In this document: positions 25,488-34,999 of the stretch, in pieces
Layout of the letters: every line of letters starts with the position of its first letter
Position numbering within the stretch: position 1 is the first letter of the stretch
Assembly (NCBI GenBank): GCA_024405735.1
Contig: JAKSOF010000003.1
Coordinates: forward strand, 62,001-126,000
Direction of reading: 5' to 3'
Origin: Victivallaceae bacterium
GTDB taxonomy: Bacteria; Verrucomicrobiota; Lentisphaeria; Victivallales; Victivallaceae
Length of the DNA stretch: 64,000 nucleotides
The notes under the pieces: model-generated
Told to the model about the DNA's origin: nothing
The model's input: only the letters and a program-made list of their open reading frames with translations
Database searches by the model: none
Made by a program: the position numbers and the translations under genes

Positions 25488-26320
25488 TGACTCCGGAACA
25501 ACTCAAAGGCAGAATAAAAAATATCGCGCTCAAAAGTAAAGTATCACCGCAACAACTTTTGCAGAATTATTGTCTTGAGCGGCTGATGAAACGGCTCACA
25601 TGCTCTCCTTGGAAAGAAAACCTCATCATCAAAGGCGGTTTTCTGGTATCGCACCTGACCGGACTTGCCAGTCGCACCACGATGGATATTGACGCGACCG
25701 TAAGATCCATGGAGTTGACGCAAGCGAATGCGGAAAAAATTTTTGCCGATGTCGTCCGAATGCCGGATGACGACGGAATGAACTTTGTCGTGGAAGATAT
25801 TTCCAGAATACGGGAAAACGACACTTATGAATGTTTCCGCGTCAAACTGCTGGCGATTTTTTCTCCGCTTCGCATTCCGTTGAAAGTCGACTTGACCGTC
25901 GGGGATCCGATTTTCCCGGAGGAAACCGGACTGCGCATCGTTCCGATGCTTGACGATGATGAATTCACGGTTCAAGTGTATCCACTGGAAACTCTTCTGG
26001 CGGAAAAGTTGGAAACGGTACTGCGCCTGGGCGAATTCAATACCCGCGCCAAAGATTTTTATGATTTATTTATTCTCTGCAAATTATTTATGGATAAAAT
26101 CCGACCGGAAAATTTACGGCAGGCGTTTCATTTGACCTTGCGGCACCGACAACAGTTACCGTTGCTGAAATCGTGGGAAGCCATTCTGCAAGAGACCGCC
26201 TCAAGCCCGGCAATACAAACGCATTGGAAAAATTATCAACGCACGTTTGCTTATGCCGCCGATATTGAATTCTCCAGCGTCGTTGATGCCATCAGGCAAC
26301 TTTTGACCATCGCGGGCTGA
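25484..26320 (+). CDS. Type IV toxin, AbiEii-like nucleotidyltransferase
   Basis: The protein has 278 residues. Nucleotidyltransferase motifs are intact: IKGGFLVSHL, then RTTMDIDAT with the D-x-D pair, VKVDLTVGDP-like segment (PLKVDLTVGDP), and the AEKLETVLR helix. AbiEii/MenT toxins transfer nucleotides, in some cases to tRNA acceptor ends, and can abort phage infection. Start-stop overlap with the antitoxin gene shows coupling. This is a second defence-type system outside the island. Confidence 0.8.
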   Translation: MMTPEQLKGRIKNIALKSKVSPQQLLQNYCLERLMKRLTCSPWKENLIIKGGFLVSHLTGLASRTTMDIDATVRSMELTQANAEKIFADVVRMPDDDGMNFVVEDISRIRENDTYECFRVKLLAIFSPLRIPLKVDLTVGDPIFPEETGLRIVPMLDDDEFTVQVYPLETLLAEKLETVLRLGEFNTRAKDFYDLFILCKLFMDKIRPENLRQAFHLTLRHRQQLPLLKSWEAILQETASSPAIQTHWKNYQRTFAYAADIEFSSVVDAIRQLLTIAG

Positions 26321-26340
26321 CGCTCCGCCTTGCGGCGGCT

Positions 26341-26979
26341 TCAGCGATCGGCTTCGAGCAGTCTTTCGCGCAGAAGTTTGAAGCCTTGCGCCGTCGCGTC
26401 GATTTTCAGCGACCCGTCAGGAAAAAATTCGACGCGGGAAACGAAATCCGGCAGGATCTTCCCCTCGGGAGTCGCGAGGAATTTTTCCAGTTCTTCATCG
26501 ACTCTCGGCTGGATCAAACCAAGCGGCAACGGCAGACAACCGACACGGATCGCATCAAACTTGACATTAACGCGCCGCTGCGCGATGCCGGTTTTGGCTT
26601 TGACGGAGACGGGGATCATCAGAAAATCGCAGACCGGCACCTCGACGCGGCAGACAATCCGGTCTTTTTCCGGAACGATGCTCCGGAGCGTCGCGTAATT
26701 TTCCAGATAGGGATCGCCGAGGTGACGCAGCGAAGCGAGCAACGCTTTCGTCTCCCCCGGATTGAGGGAAACGGTAAAAGTCTTTTCCGGTTCGCGCGTC
26801 CCGCGGAACATCGCCGCGGAAAGTTTCCCCGTCGCGCTCATCGCGTTGCGCATTTCCGTGTCGGAAATGACGACGGGCTTCTCCTCCGGCACCGGGCGCA
26901 AAAGAAGCGCCGCCAGCACGATCAGGACAAAAAGCAAGATCCCGCAAAACCAGGAAACGACTTTTAAAAACTTTTTCAT
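26341..26979 (-). CDS. Membrane-anchored protein of unknown function
   Basis: The protein has 212 residues. One N-terminal membrane helix ([19 protein letters not shown]) is followed by an extracytoplasmic beta-rich domain ([38 protein letters not shown]). It somewhat recalls DUF2140/YpmS-type proteins, but I do not assign it. The ATG overlaps the recQ stop as ATGA. It is the last gene of the minus-strand operon that begins with the SIS-domain gene. Confidence 0.6.
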   Translation of the reverse strand: MKKFLKVVSWFCGILLFVLIVLAALLLRPVPEEKPVVISDTEMRNAMSATGKLSAAMFRGTREPEKTFTVSLNPGETKALLASLRHLGDPYLENYATLRSIVPEKDRIVCRVEVPVCDFLMIPVSVKAKTGIAQRRVNVKFDAIRVGCLPLPLGLIQPRVDEELEKFLATPEGKILPDFVSRVEFFPDGSLKIDATAQGFKLLRERLLEADR

Positions 26980-29291
26980 TTTTCCCTTTCCTTCCATAAT
27001 TCGACCGCTTTCAGAAACGCGGGCAGAACGTGCGCCGCCTTGACCGGGCCGACTCCTTTGATCCATTTCGCCCGCTCCAAATCATCGATTTGATGCGCGG
27101 CAAGTTCTTCCAAAACGTGATTGCTCAAAATTTCGTAAAGCGGCACTTTGCGTTCCGCGCCGATGCGGCGGCGCAATTCTTTCAAAACGTCGAGCAGCGA
27201 AGCGTTTTCCCCGAGCGACGGCTTTGCCGCGCGGGTGCGCGACGCTCTTTTTTTCAAATCGGAAACGTGGATTTGTCCGAGCGGCAGTTTCGGCAAAGTT
27301 TCCATCCCGAGCGCCGTCGCGCCGTAACCGGAAAGCGCGACGCAGGGAAATCCCTCGCGGTCGATGCGCTCAAGCAATCCGCTCTCCTCCAATATCCGGA
27401 TGTAATCGAGGATCTTCGTCTGCTGAAAATAACCGAGGCTCCCGTAATGCTCCGAGCGCCGGAAATAAGACGTCATATCCGCGCTTTTGGCGCCGGAAAG
27501 CGTCTTGGCAAGTTTGCCCGCGCCGATGCGGCCGCCGAAATCCCCGGCGGCGCAGAGGATCTTGCGCAACACGACGCTTTCGCTTGACGTCGGCACGCGC
27601 AGATCCTTGTCGAGATCGCGTGCGCAATGGTCGCAACTGCCGCAATGCCAGTCTTTTACGTTTTCTCCAAAATAAGAGATCAATTCGCCCTGGCGGCAAA
27701 GCTCCGGCGGACATTCGGCGTAGGAAATGACATCGTCGAGCTTTTCCATTTCGCGGTCGAGTTTCGCGCCGAGCGCGGCGTCGTCAAGCGGAACCGTTTC
27801 CGCGTCGGAAACAAGTTCGATCGCGCGTCCTTTGAAACTGTTGCGGAATTCGATCTCGTTGCCGTTGAGCGCATTCAAGACGCGGCGGAGTTGTTCGACA
27901 TTCAGATTCGCCGCGACGGCAAGCTCCTCGATATCGTACTCCTGAAACTGACAAAGTGTGCGGTTGTAGCGGCGCGCGAGGCGGCTTAAAAAACGTGACC
28001 GCTGCGTGCTTTCCGCCTGATGGATCACGGCGAGGCGACCGGGGTCGTTGAGGAAACGCAATTCGATGCGGTTGCTCCGGGGCAGACGGCGGATCAGATC
28101 GAGCCGGTCGAGAATGCCGAGCGAAGCGTAGATTTGCCCCTCCTGTTTGACTTCCGGCAAGTGCATCTGCAGCTCGGAAGCGGTGATTTCCAGCACCTTT
28201 GTCTGCCGCTTGGCGGCGAGACGGCGGATCAGCGCGTAGATTTTGCGGATCGTGTCAGGCGGCGGATTATTCATTTCGATCAGAAACTGCTGGGTATAGC
28301 GGTCGGCGAAGGAAAAAAGCAGTACGCAACGGGCTTTTTTGCCGTCGCGTCCGGCGCGCCCCGCTTCCTGATAAAGCGCTTCGAGGCTCCCCGGCAACTG
28401 GAAGTGGATCACCTGGCGCACGTCGGGACGGTCGATGCCCATTCCAAAAGCATTGGTCGCCGCCAGCACCGGATGGGGATCATTCATAAAACGACTCTGA
28501 ACTTCGGCGCGCGCTTCGTCGCTCATCCCGGCGTGATAACCGAGGATGCCGAGCGTTTCGGTGATCTTGTCGACCGCCTGACGCGTCGCCGCGTAGATGA
28601 TCGTCGTCTGCGGCGTTTCGAGCAATTTGCGCAACGCGTCGAATTTGTCGGCTTCGGTACGGCACTTTTTGACCTGAAACGAAAGATTTTCGCGGCGGAA
28701 TCCCGCGACGACAAGTTTCATTTTTTCGCGGTGAAGCTGTTTTCTGATGTCTTCGCGGACGATCGGCGTCGCGGTCGCGGTAAAGGCGCATACCTGCGGA
28801 ATGCGGAAATCGTCGGCGACCTGTCCCATTTTGCGGTAGGCGGGACGGAAATCGTGTCCCCACTGGCTGATGCAATGCGCTTCGTCGACGACGAGCATTT
28901 TGGGCGGATGGCGGTCGAGGAAACGGCGAAAATGCGCCGCCTGAAACCTTTCGGGGGCGACGTAAAGCAGTTTCACTTCCCCGCGGTCGGCGCGCGAAAT
29001 CGCATCCTCCTGCAATGCGAGCGACAAGGTGCTGTTGACAAACGCCGCCGGGATCCCCCGCTTCAACAACTGATCGACCTGATCCTGCATCAGGGCGATG
29101 AGCGGCGAAGCGACGATCGCGTAGTCGTCGGTCATCAGAATCGGAAGCTGATAGCAGAGCGATTTCCCGGCGCCGGTCGGCATGATGATGCCGAGATCCT
29201 CGCCGGAAAGGATACGTTCGACGATCTCCTGCTGATGATCGAGAAAACGCTCGTATCCGAAATAACGCTTCAGCGCTTCCTGCGGAGTCAT
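26976..29291 (-). CDS. recQ: ATP-dependent DNA helicase RecQ
   Basis: The protein has 771 residues. SF2 motifs: Walker [13 protein letters not shown] in [21 protein letters not shown], and [10 protein letters not shown]. The RecQ zinc site follows ([17 protein letters not shown]), then a winged-helix part and an HRDC domain near 690-765. It unwinds recombination and fork intermediates. It is longer than E. coli RecQ (about 610) because of an extended region between zinc site and HRDC. It overlaps genes on both sides by 4 bp. Confidence 0.9.
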   Translation of the reverse strand: MTPQEALKRYFGYERFLDHQQEIVERILSGEDLGIIMPTGAGKSLCYQLPILMTDDYAIVASPLIALMQDQVDQLLKRGIPAAFVNSTLSLALQEDAISRADRGEVKLLYVAPERFQAAHFRRFLDRHPPKMLVVDEAHCISQWGHDFRPAYRKMGQVADDFRIPQVCAFTATATPIVREDIRKQLHREKMKLVVAGFRRENLSFQVKKCRTEADKFDALRKLLETPQTTIIYAATRQAVDKITETLGILGYHAGMSDEARAEVQSRFMNDPHPVLAATNAFGMGIDRPDVRQVIHFQLPGSLEALYQEAGRAGRDGKKARCVLLFSFADRYTQQFLIEMNNPPPDTIRKIYALIRRLAAKRQTKVLEITASELQMHLPEVKQEGQIYASLGILDRLDLIRRLPRSNRIELRFLNDPGRLAVIHQAESTQRSRFLSRLARRYNRTLCQFQEYDIEELAVAANLNVEQLRRVLNALNGNEIEFRNSFKGRAIELVSDAETVPLDDAALGAKLDREMEKLDDVISYAECPPELCRQGELISYFGENVKDWHCGSCDHCARDLDKDLRVPTSSESVVLRKILCAAGDFGGRIGAGKLAKTLSGAKSADMTSYFRRSEHYGSLGYFQQTKILDYIRILEESGLLERIDREGFPCVALSGYGATALGMETLPKLPLGQIHVSDLKKRASRTRAAKPSLGENASLLDVLKELRRRIGAERKVPLYEILSNHVLEELAAHQIDDLERAKWIKGVGPVKAAHVLPAFLKAVELWKEREK

Positions 29292-30475
29292 TTTCTGGCA
29301 AGACTGCCGACGAAACGGCCGATGCGCCGGAGCGCTTCTTCAAGTTCATCAAGTCCGGTCGCGTAACTGCAGCGCACGAATCCTTCGCCGCCGGGGCCGA
29401 AAGCCGAGCCGGGGATGACGGCGACGTGTTCCTTTTCCAACAGTTTTTCCGCGAATTTTTCACTGGAAAGACCGCTTCTCTTGATGGATGGAAACGCATA
29501 AAACGCGCCGTGCGGCATCACGCAGTCAAGCCCGATTTGATTCAATCCGCCGACGAAAATATCGCGCCGCTCCTGATAACTTGCGCGCATCGTTTCCCTG
29601 GCTTCGTCACCGTGCCGGAGCGCTTCCAGCGCCGCTTCCTGGGCGACGGTCGGCGCACTCATAATGGCGTACTGATGGATTTTTTTCATCGCGTCAACGA
29701 GATCGGATGGGGCGCAGGCGTAACCGATGCGCCAGCCGGTCATCGCGAACGCCTTGGAAAAACCGTGCAGAAAGATCGTTCTTTCCCGCATCCCCGGAAG
29801 CGTCGCGATCGAAACGTGCGTTTCGTCGTAGGTCAACTCCGAATAGATTTCATCGCTGATGAGCAGTAAATCGTGCCTGATGACAACATCGGCAAGCTCT
29901 TTCAACGCCTTGCCGCTTAAGGTCGCTCCCGTAGGATTGGACGGGAAATTGACCAAAACCGCCTTGGTTTTCGGCGTGATCGCCTTTTCGATCGCCGCGG
30001 CGTCGGGTGCGAAACCGTTCTTGCAGTTGGTCGCGACCGGGACGGGAACTCCGTGCGCCATCGTGATTTCGGCGGGATAACTGACAAACGACGGCGAAGT
30101 GTAGATGATCTCGTCGCCCGGCTCGGTGATCGCGCGGATGGCGATGTCGAGCGCTTCGCTGACGCCGACGGTGACGATGCACTCGTTTTCCGGATGATAA
30201 TCCAGATGGTAATCGCGCGCAAGATAACGGCAGATCTCGCGGCGCAGCGGCAACATACCGAGGTTGCTGGTGTAACTTGTGTGACCGCGCTCGATCGAAT
30301 AAATGCCGCTTTCGCGGATCGTCCACGGCGTCGTGAAATCCGGTTCGCCGATGCCGAGGGAGATCACCTCGTCCATCGTACTGACCAGATCGAAAAATTT
30401 GCGGATGCCGCTCGGCGGCAAAGCGGAAATATGCCGCGCGACGCGCGCTTTACGGACAGACTTTGAGCCGCTCAT
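29288..30475 (-). CDS. PLP-dependent class I/II aminotransferase
   Basis: The protein has 395 residues. The PLP lysine is in [17 protein letters not shown], and [10 protein letters not shown] and [10 protein letters not shown] are typical of the aspartate aminotransferase fold (type I subgroup I-gamma). Substrate is uncertain; such genes with an Lrp-type regulator often encode aromatic or branched-chain aminotransferases. Its start lies inside the regulator gene (26-bp overlap), so the two are tightly linked. A later start is possible but no better site is seen. Confidence 0.85.
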   Translation of the reverse strand: MSGSKSVRKARVARHISALPPSGIRKFFDLVSTMDEVISLGIGEPDFTTPWTIRESGIYSIERGHTSYTSNLGMLPLRREICRYLARDYHLDYHPENECIVTVGVSEALDIAIRAITEPGDEIIYTSPSFVSYPAEITMAHGVPVPVATNCKNGFAPDAAAIEKAITPKTKAVLVNFPSNPTGATLSGKALKELADVVIRHDLLLISDEIYSELTYDETHVSIATLPGMRERTIFLHGFSKAFAMTGWRIGYACAPSDLVDAMKKIHQYAIMSAPTVAQEAALEALRHGDEARETMRASYQERRDIFVGGLNQIGLDCVMPHGAFYAFPSIKRSGLSSEKFAEKLLEKEHVAVIPGSAFGPGGEGFVRCSYATGLDELEEALRRIGRFVGSLARK

Positions 30476-30929
30476 ATTCCTCGTCGTCCTCCATCATGTG
30501 CCCCGATTCCTTGTACTTTTTCAACTGGAAGCTCGTCGAGGTCGAGAGCACGCCGTCGATCGTCGCTAATTTCGCCGCGACGAAATTGGCGACTTCCCTG
30601 AGGCTGGAGCCGCGCACCGTCAGCAAAAGATCGTAAGAGCCGGAAACCAGCGCGAGATCGCTCACCTCGGGAAATTTCGCGATGCGGCGCGCCACCTGAT
30701 CGAAACCGCCTTCGCGGCGCGGCGTGATGCGCACTTCGATCAGCGCGCGCACCTGTTCCTTGTCGTAAGCGGAATCATCGAGGATCGCGGTACAACCGTG
30801 ATAAAGCCCCGATTTCTCGAAATCCTTCAACTTTTTTGTGACCTCTTTCACGGTCGATTTCGTCGCTTTGGCGACTTTTTCCAAGTCGATCGGCGCATTT
30901 TCCGAAAGAATTTTCAAAAGTTTATCCAT
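30450..30929 (-). CDS. Lrp/AsnC-family transcriptional regulator
   Basis: The protein has 159 residues. An N-terminal HTH (LLKILSENAPIDLEKVAKATKS) precedes a C-terminal RAM/ligand domain (VRALIEVRITPRREGGFDQV, LALVSGSYDLLLTV). The family binds amino acids and controls amino-acid genes. The ATG at 30929 is favoured because AGGAG lies 6 bases before it; TTG and ATG codons just upstream are too near. It probably regulates the aminotransferase that overlaps it. Confidence 0.85.
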   Translation of the reverse strand: MDKLLKILSENAPIDLEKVAKATKSTVKEVTKKLKDFEKSGLYHGCTAILDDSAYDKEQVRALIEVRITPRREGGFDQVARRIAKFPEVSDLALVSGSYDLLLTVRGSSLREVANFVAAKLATIDGVLSTSTSFQLKKYKESGHMMEDDEEYERLKVCP

Positions 30930-30938
30930 CATCAACTC

Positions 30939-31787
30939 CTAAATAGAAAATATAGCGGAAACTGCGGCGATCAAAGCCACTGCGGGACCGATGTAGAGGA
31001 AACTGTCCAACACATCGAGCACGCCGCCCATTCCCGGGATCCACTGAGCGGAATCCTTGACGCCGGCACGGCGCTTCAACGCCGATTCAGTGAGATCGCC
31101 CGCAAAACTCAACAAGGCGAGCAAAACGCCGCCCGCAAGATAGAAATACCACGCGAAGTTGCCGAGGCAACGCCAGAAAATCATACTTACGGCGATGGAA
31201 AACGCCATTCCGCCGAAAAACCCCTCCCACGATTTTTTCGGACTGATCGACGGCGCGATCTTGTGATTTCCGCCCGGCATCAGTTTATTGGAGATCATTC
31301 CGAAAACGTACCCGCCCGTATCCATCGCCTTGGCGGTCAGCATCAGGTAAAGCAGAAAGAAAGGACACATCCTGTCAAAATAAAAGGAAGCAAAAAGAAT
31401 GTAGCAATAACCGAAAATCCCCGCAATTGCGACGCTGTTGAAAAGTTTGCGGAACTTCACTTCATCCTTGGAAAAAAGCAACGTGCAGAGAAGAAGCAGA
31501 ATTTCTGCCAGAATGACGATCATCAGCAACAAAGAGAAAATTCCCGTCTGAAATCCGAAAAAACAATTCAAAAAGAAAAGAAATGCGCCGATTCCGCCCA
31601 GTTCCGCCGTAAAAACCGGATCGTTTTCTATTTTGCAAAGCGAAAAAAGTTTTCCCGCTTCATAGAGCGCAAGAGCTATGACCACCGGAGCGCCGACGAT
31701 GAAAATCCAACTTCCCCACGGCTGGAAAAAAATCAGATAAAGGAGAAAGAGCAACAAAGGAAACGAGATGATCCGGTACTTGAACAT
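30939..31787 (-). CDS. cdsA: Phosphatidate cytidylyltransferase
   Basis: The protein has 282 residues with about eight membrane helices. The C-terminal signature is present: SPKKSWEGFFGG, then GDLTESALKRRAGVKDS and PGMGGVLDVLDS (the family pattern has PGHGG..DR.DS; here M and V replace H and R). It makes CDP-diacylglycerol for phospholipid synthesis. It lies 9 bp before the Lrp gene and 10 bp after the SIS gene, which points to one operon. Confidence 0.85.
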   Translation of the reverse strand: MFKYRIISFPLLLFLLYLIFFQPWGSWIFIVGAPVVIALALYEAGKLFSLCKIENDPVFTAELGGIGAFLFFLNCFFGFQTGIFSLLLMIVILAEILLLLCTLLFSKDEVKFRKLFNSVAIAGIFGYCYILFASFYFDRMCPFFLLYLMLTAKAMDTGGYVFGMISNKLMPGGNHKIAPSISPKKSWEGFFGGMAFSIAVSMIFWRCLGNFAWYFYLAGGVLLALLSFAGDLTESALKRRAGVKDSAQWIPGMGGVLDVLDSFLYIGPAVALIAAVSAIFSI

Positions 31788-31797
31788 AATTTTTTCC

Positions 31798-32439
31798 TTA
31801 TGAAAACAAAACTTCCTCTACGGCAAGGCAAAGCGCGTGATAGACCGGCAGATGATATTCCTGGATCTTATAGGTTTCACTTTCCGGTACCGCGATGACA
31901 AGATCGGCGAATTTTTCGCAGATGCCGTGACGGTTTCCGGTAAGAAGAATGGATTTTACCCCTTTTACGCGCGCCGCCATCAAGGCTCTCAAAATATTTT
32001 TGGCGCCGCCGCCCGTCGAAATCGCAAAGAAGAGATCACCCGGTCTTGAAAGAGCCCAAAGCTGCTGGGCAAAGCAAAGTTCGGGGTCGACGTCGTTGGC
32101 AAATGCGCTTAAAAGTCCCGGATGCGACAAAAGGGAGACCGCGCGCAACCCTGATTGCAGTTTTTTCGCCGTATCGGCGCCTTCTTCACCGAAAAGCGAA
32201 ACAAAATTCTCCTGAACGCACTCCGGCAACGGCCGTTTGGATTTGAAACCTTTCATCAATTCGCCGCAGATATGATCGCAGTCGGCGGCGCTGCCGCCGT
32301 TGCCGGCAAGGTAGAGAATACCGTCGCGCTCGTAAAGACGAAGTAATTCATCCAGCACCTGATATAACGTTTCACGCAGGCAATCCAAATCGGGATAACG
32401 CTCAAAAAGCTTTTCTATTTGAGAATTTTTTGTTTGCAT
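31798..32439 (-). CDS. SIS-domain sugar isomerase, GmhA-like
   Basis: The protein has 213 residues. The SIS fold is clear from AGNGGSAADCDHICGELMKGF near residue 45 and ISTGGGAKNILRAL. This matches D-sedoheptulose-7-phosphate isomerase, the first step of ADP-heptose synthesis for lipopolysaccharide. Other SIS isomerases cannot be excluded. It is the first gene of the operon ending with the membrane-anchored orphan. The C-terminus YHLPVYHALCLAVEEVLF fits GmhA-type proteins. Confidence 0.75.
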   Translation of the reverse strand: MQTKNSQIEKLFERYPDLDCLRETLYQVLDELLRLYERDGILYLAGNGGSAADCDHICGELMKGFKSKRPLPECVQENFVSLFGEEGADTAKKLQSGLRAVSLLSHPGLLSAFANDVDPELCFAQQLWALSRPGDLFFAISTGGGAKNILRALMAARVKGVKSILLTGNRHGICEKFADLVIAVPESETYKIQEYHLPVYHALCLAVEEVLFS

Positions 32440-32450
32440 TTTGCACCTTT

Positions 32451-32474
32451 TTAAGATATTTTATCTTAAGATAA
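32451..32474 (-). promoter_or_regulatory. Palindrome upstream of the SIS gene
   Basis: A perfect 14-bp palindrome, TTATCTTAAGATAA, lies at 32461-32474. It overlaps a second dyad, TTAAGATA / TATCTTAA, at 32451-32469. It stands 12-35 bp before the start codon of the SIS gene and could be a repressor site. Confidence 0.45.
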
Positions 32475-32842
32475 CCGGAAAGAAGTCCTTTTTCAAGGAG
32501 CAAACGCAAAAAGTCGGCGCTTTTCCTTAAAAATGTTTGATGACAACGATGTTGAAAGGCTGTTGATAAGTTGTAAAGAGATTGTGAAAAATTTTTTGAT
32601 AAACACGCCGAAAACATGACTTCAACAAGTTATCAACAACCGAAATATCGTATAAACCCTTTATTTTGAGCAGATAAAAAATTTTGATTAACAGAACTTG
32701 CTTTTTCCAATTATTATTATATATTAAAGGATTTAGATAAGAAGTAGTATAAGAGTAGAACGCTTCCCGGATTTTCAGTCGGAATTTTTCCTCTGCCGGG
32801 AAAAAATCAGGATCAAAATCTTTTAAGATAGGAGAAAATAAG
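32475..32842. other. Candidate chromosomal replication origin
   Basis: This gap of about 370 bp separates divergent operons and precedes dnaN. Two identical 9-mers, TTATCAACA, one mismatch from the DnaA box TTATCCACA, lie in inverted orientation at 32561-32569 and 32630-32638. A TTTGATAAA-like partial copy is at about 32595. An AT-rich stretch (32640-32770) follows. Gene direction switches here. dnaA is not in the window. No coding frame is convincing. Confidence 0.5.
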
Positions 32843-33937
32843 ATGAAATTCAAAGTCGATCGTGAAAAACTGCACCGCGCGCTCAGCCGCGTCGGAAACA
32901 TGACCAACAACCGCGCGATCTTGCCGTTGCTCAACAATGTTCTGCTGGAATGCGAGGACGGGAAACTGAAACTGACGACCACCGATCTTGAGTTGCGTAT
33001 GAGCACAGCGATCGAGGCGAATGTAGAGGAAGCGGGCAAGACGACGGCGCCCGCCAAGAAACTCAATTCGCTGATCTCCTGTATGTCGGGCGCCGAAGTG
33101 GAATTTTCCGTCGACGAATCCGATCACGTCAAAATCCATTGCGGTACCGGTAAGTTTACGCTGCTCGGATTGCCGGCAAAAGATTTTCCGGAAGGCGCCG
33201 GCAGTGAGACGGATCATATCGTGACGGTCAAGGAAAACGCGATGAAAAAAATGATTTCGGCGATCAATTATGCCGTGAGCGCCGATGATTCCCGTAAAGT
33301 TCTGACGGGCGTGCTGATGAGTCTCAAAGAGACCAATATGACGCTTGTTGCGACGGACGGCAAGCGGATGGCATTGCAGGAAGGTGCGCCGACCAGCATC
33401 GAGGGCGGCGACTTGGATGCGATCATCCCGTTGCGCGCGATCAACGAATTGCGCCGCGTCGCCGAAAGCGATCAGGATATGAAAATTTTCATCGGCGACA
33501 AACAATGCGTCTTTCAGGGGAACGACTTTGAATTGTCGACCAAATTGATTGAAGGCAACTATCCCAACTACCGTCAGGTGGTGCCCGCTTCGTTTGCCAA
33601 GGAGATCGAAGTTCCGACCGGTTTGCTCAAGAGCCGCATTCAGACGATGTCGCTCCTTTTGCCTGATACCAACAGTTTCATCATCCTCGGATTCAACGAA
33701 AACAAACTGCAGATCTCCGCTTCGAGCGCCGAAGTCGGTGAAGGCAGCGACAGCATCGACATCAATTACACCGATACGCCGTTTGAAATTTCCTTCAACC
33801 CGCAGTTTCTGATCGAACCATTGCTGACGACGGATGTTGAAAGCGTCCGCATCAAAGTCAACGATCCGATCAATCCGGTGGCGATGGAAGCCGGAGAAGG
33901 CTTCCTCTACGTCATTATGCCGATCCGCAAAAAATAA
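32843..33937 (+). CDS. dnaN: DNA polymerase III beta subunit (sliding clamp)
   Basis: The protein has 364 residues, the usual length. It starts MKFKVDREKLHRALSRVGNM, has the typical inter-domain segments (TLVATDGKRMALQE, LIEGNYPNYRQVVP) and ends with the VIMPIRKK clamp C-terminus. It keeps the replicative polymerase on DNA. AGGAGA precedes the ATG. recF follows after 9 bp. The adjacency to recF, downstream of a candidate origin, is the common bacterial order without dnaA. Confidence 0.95.
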   Translation: MKFKVDREKLHRALSRVGNMTNNRAILPLLNNVLLECEDGKLKLTTTDLELRMSTAIEANVEEAGKTTAPAKKLNSLISCMSGAEVEFSVDESDHVKIHCGTGKFTLLGLPAKDFPEGAGSETDHIVTVKENAMKKMISAINYAVSADDSRKVLTGVLMSLKETNMTLVATDGKRMALQEGAPTSIEGGDLDAIIPLRAINELRRVAESDQDMKIFIGDKQCVFQGNDFELSTKLIEGNYPNYRQVVPASFAKEIEVPTGLLKSRIQTMSLLLPDTNSFIILGFNENKLQISASSAEVGEGSDSIDINYTDTPFEISFNPQFLIEPLLTTDVESVRIKVNDPINPVAMEAGEGFLYVIMPIRKK

Positions 33938-33946
33938 AAATTTTTG

Positions 33947-34999
33947 ATGTTGCAGGAAATTAAAATCGTTAATTTTCGCAACTTCGGCGCGGTAAAACTG
34001 GATTTTTCGGGACGCGACGCTATTCTTTCCGGTCGCAACGGATCGGGTAAAAGCAATTTACTGGAAGCGGTGCATCATTTGTCGATTCTGCGCAGTTTCC
34101 GCGGCGCGCGAAGCCGCGAAATGGTGAAGATCGGCGAAACGGAATTTTTTCTCGGCGGAAATCTGAAAGTCGGAAATCTGACGGAGTTTCTTTCGGTACG
34201 CGAAAGATCCGATGGTCGCCGGGAACTTTTTCTCGGCGAAACGAGACTGCGCCGCTCCAGTGAATTCATCGGTGAATTTCAAGCCGTGCCCTTTGTACCG
34301 GAAGACCGGATGATCGTTTCCGGAAATTCCGGATTCCGGAGAAAATTTTTCGATATTCTTCTTTCTGCGCTCGATGAAAATTACTTTGTCGCGCTGGTCA
34401 ACTATATGCGTGCTCTCGATCAGCGCAACCGCGCTTTGCGGGAAAATCATTTGAATATAGCGGCGGCGTTTGAAGAAGAATTATCGCGTTGCGGTGTCAA
34501 AATCGGCGTTTTCCGCGAAAACTGCGCGCAAAAAATCGCCGATGAGATGAATCGCTTACTGGGAAAAAAATACCGCTTTGATTTACGCTATCTCAGGGCG
34601 TTTCCCGGAAGCGAGGAGGAATACCGCGACAAACTTAAAAGTCAGCGTCAGCGCGAGTTGCTGAAAAAATGCACGCTGACCGGTCCGCAGCTCGACGAAT
34701 TTGAAATGCGGCTTGACGGCAAACTTCTGCGCGGTTTTTCTTCGACCGGACAGCAACGGCTGACATCGCTGATGTTGCGTTTGGCGCATTTCAATCTTGT
34801 GCGTAAAAACGCTTCGGCTCCCGTCGTCGCTCTGATCGACGACGTGACGGGGGAACTGGATGACGAAAATCTCGACCGCTTTTTGGAAAACATCGCAGTG
34901 GCGGATCAGAGGATCTTTACGTTTACCGGGATTCCGGACAGGGAATTTTTCCGCCGCTGTCAGATCATTCCGGTGGAGAAACTGGAGCAGATAAATTGA
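33947..34999 (+). CDS. recF: DNA replication and repair protein RecF
   Basis: The protein has 350 residues. ABC/SMC-like ATPase motifs: LQEIKIVNFRNF start, Walker A SGRNGSGKSNLLEA, signature SSTGQQRLTSLML and Walker B VALIDDVTGELD. It loads RecA at gaps. The ATG at 33947 is used; a TTG one codon upstream is less likely. The stop overlaps the next gene as TTGA. Confidence 0.9.
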   Translation: MLQEIKIVNFRNFGAVKLDFSGRDAILSGRNGSGKSNLLEAVHHLSILRSFRGARSREMVKIGETEFFLGGNLKVGNLTEFLSVRERSDGRRELFLGETRLRRSSEFIGEFQAVPFVPEDRMIVSGNSGFRRKFFDILLSALDENYFVALVNYMRALDQRNRALRENHLNIAAAFEEELSRCGVKIGVFRENCAQKIADEMNRLLGKKYRFDLRYLRAFPGSEEEYRDKLKSQRQRELLKKCTLTGPQLDEFEMRLDGKLLRGFSSTGQQRLTSLMLRLAHFNLVRKNASAPVVALIDDVTGELDDENLDRFLENIAVADQRIFTFTGIPDREFFRRCQIIPVEKLEQIN

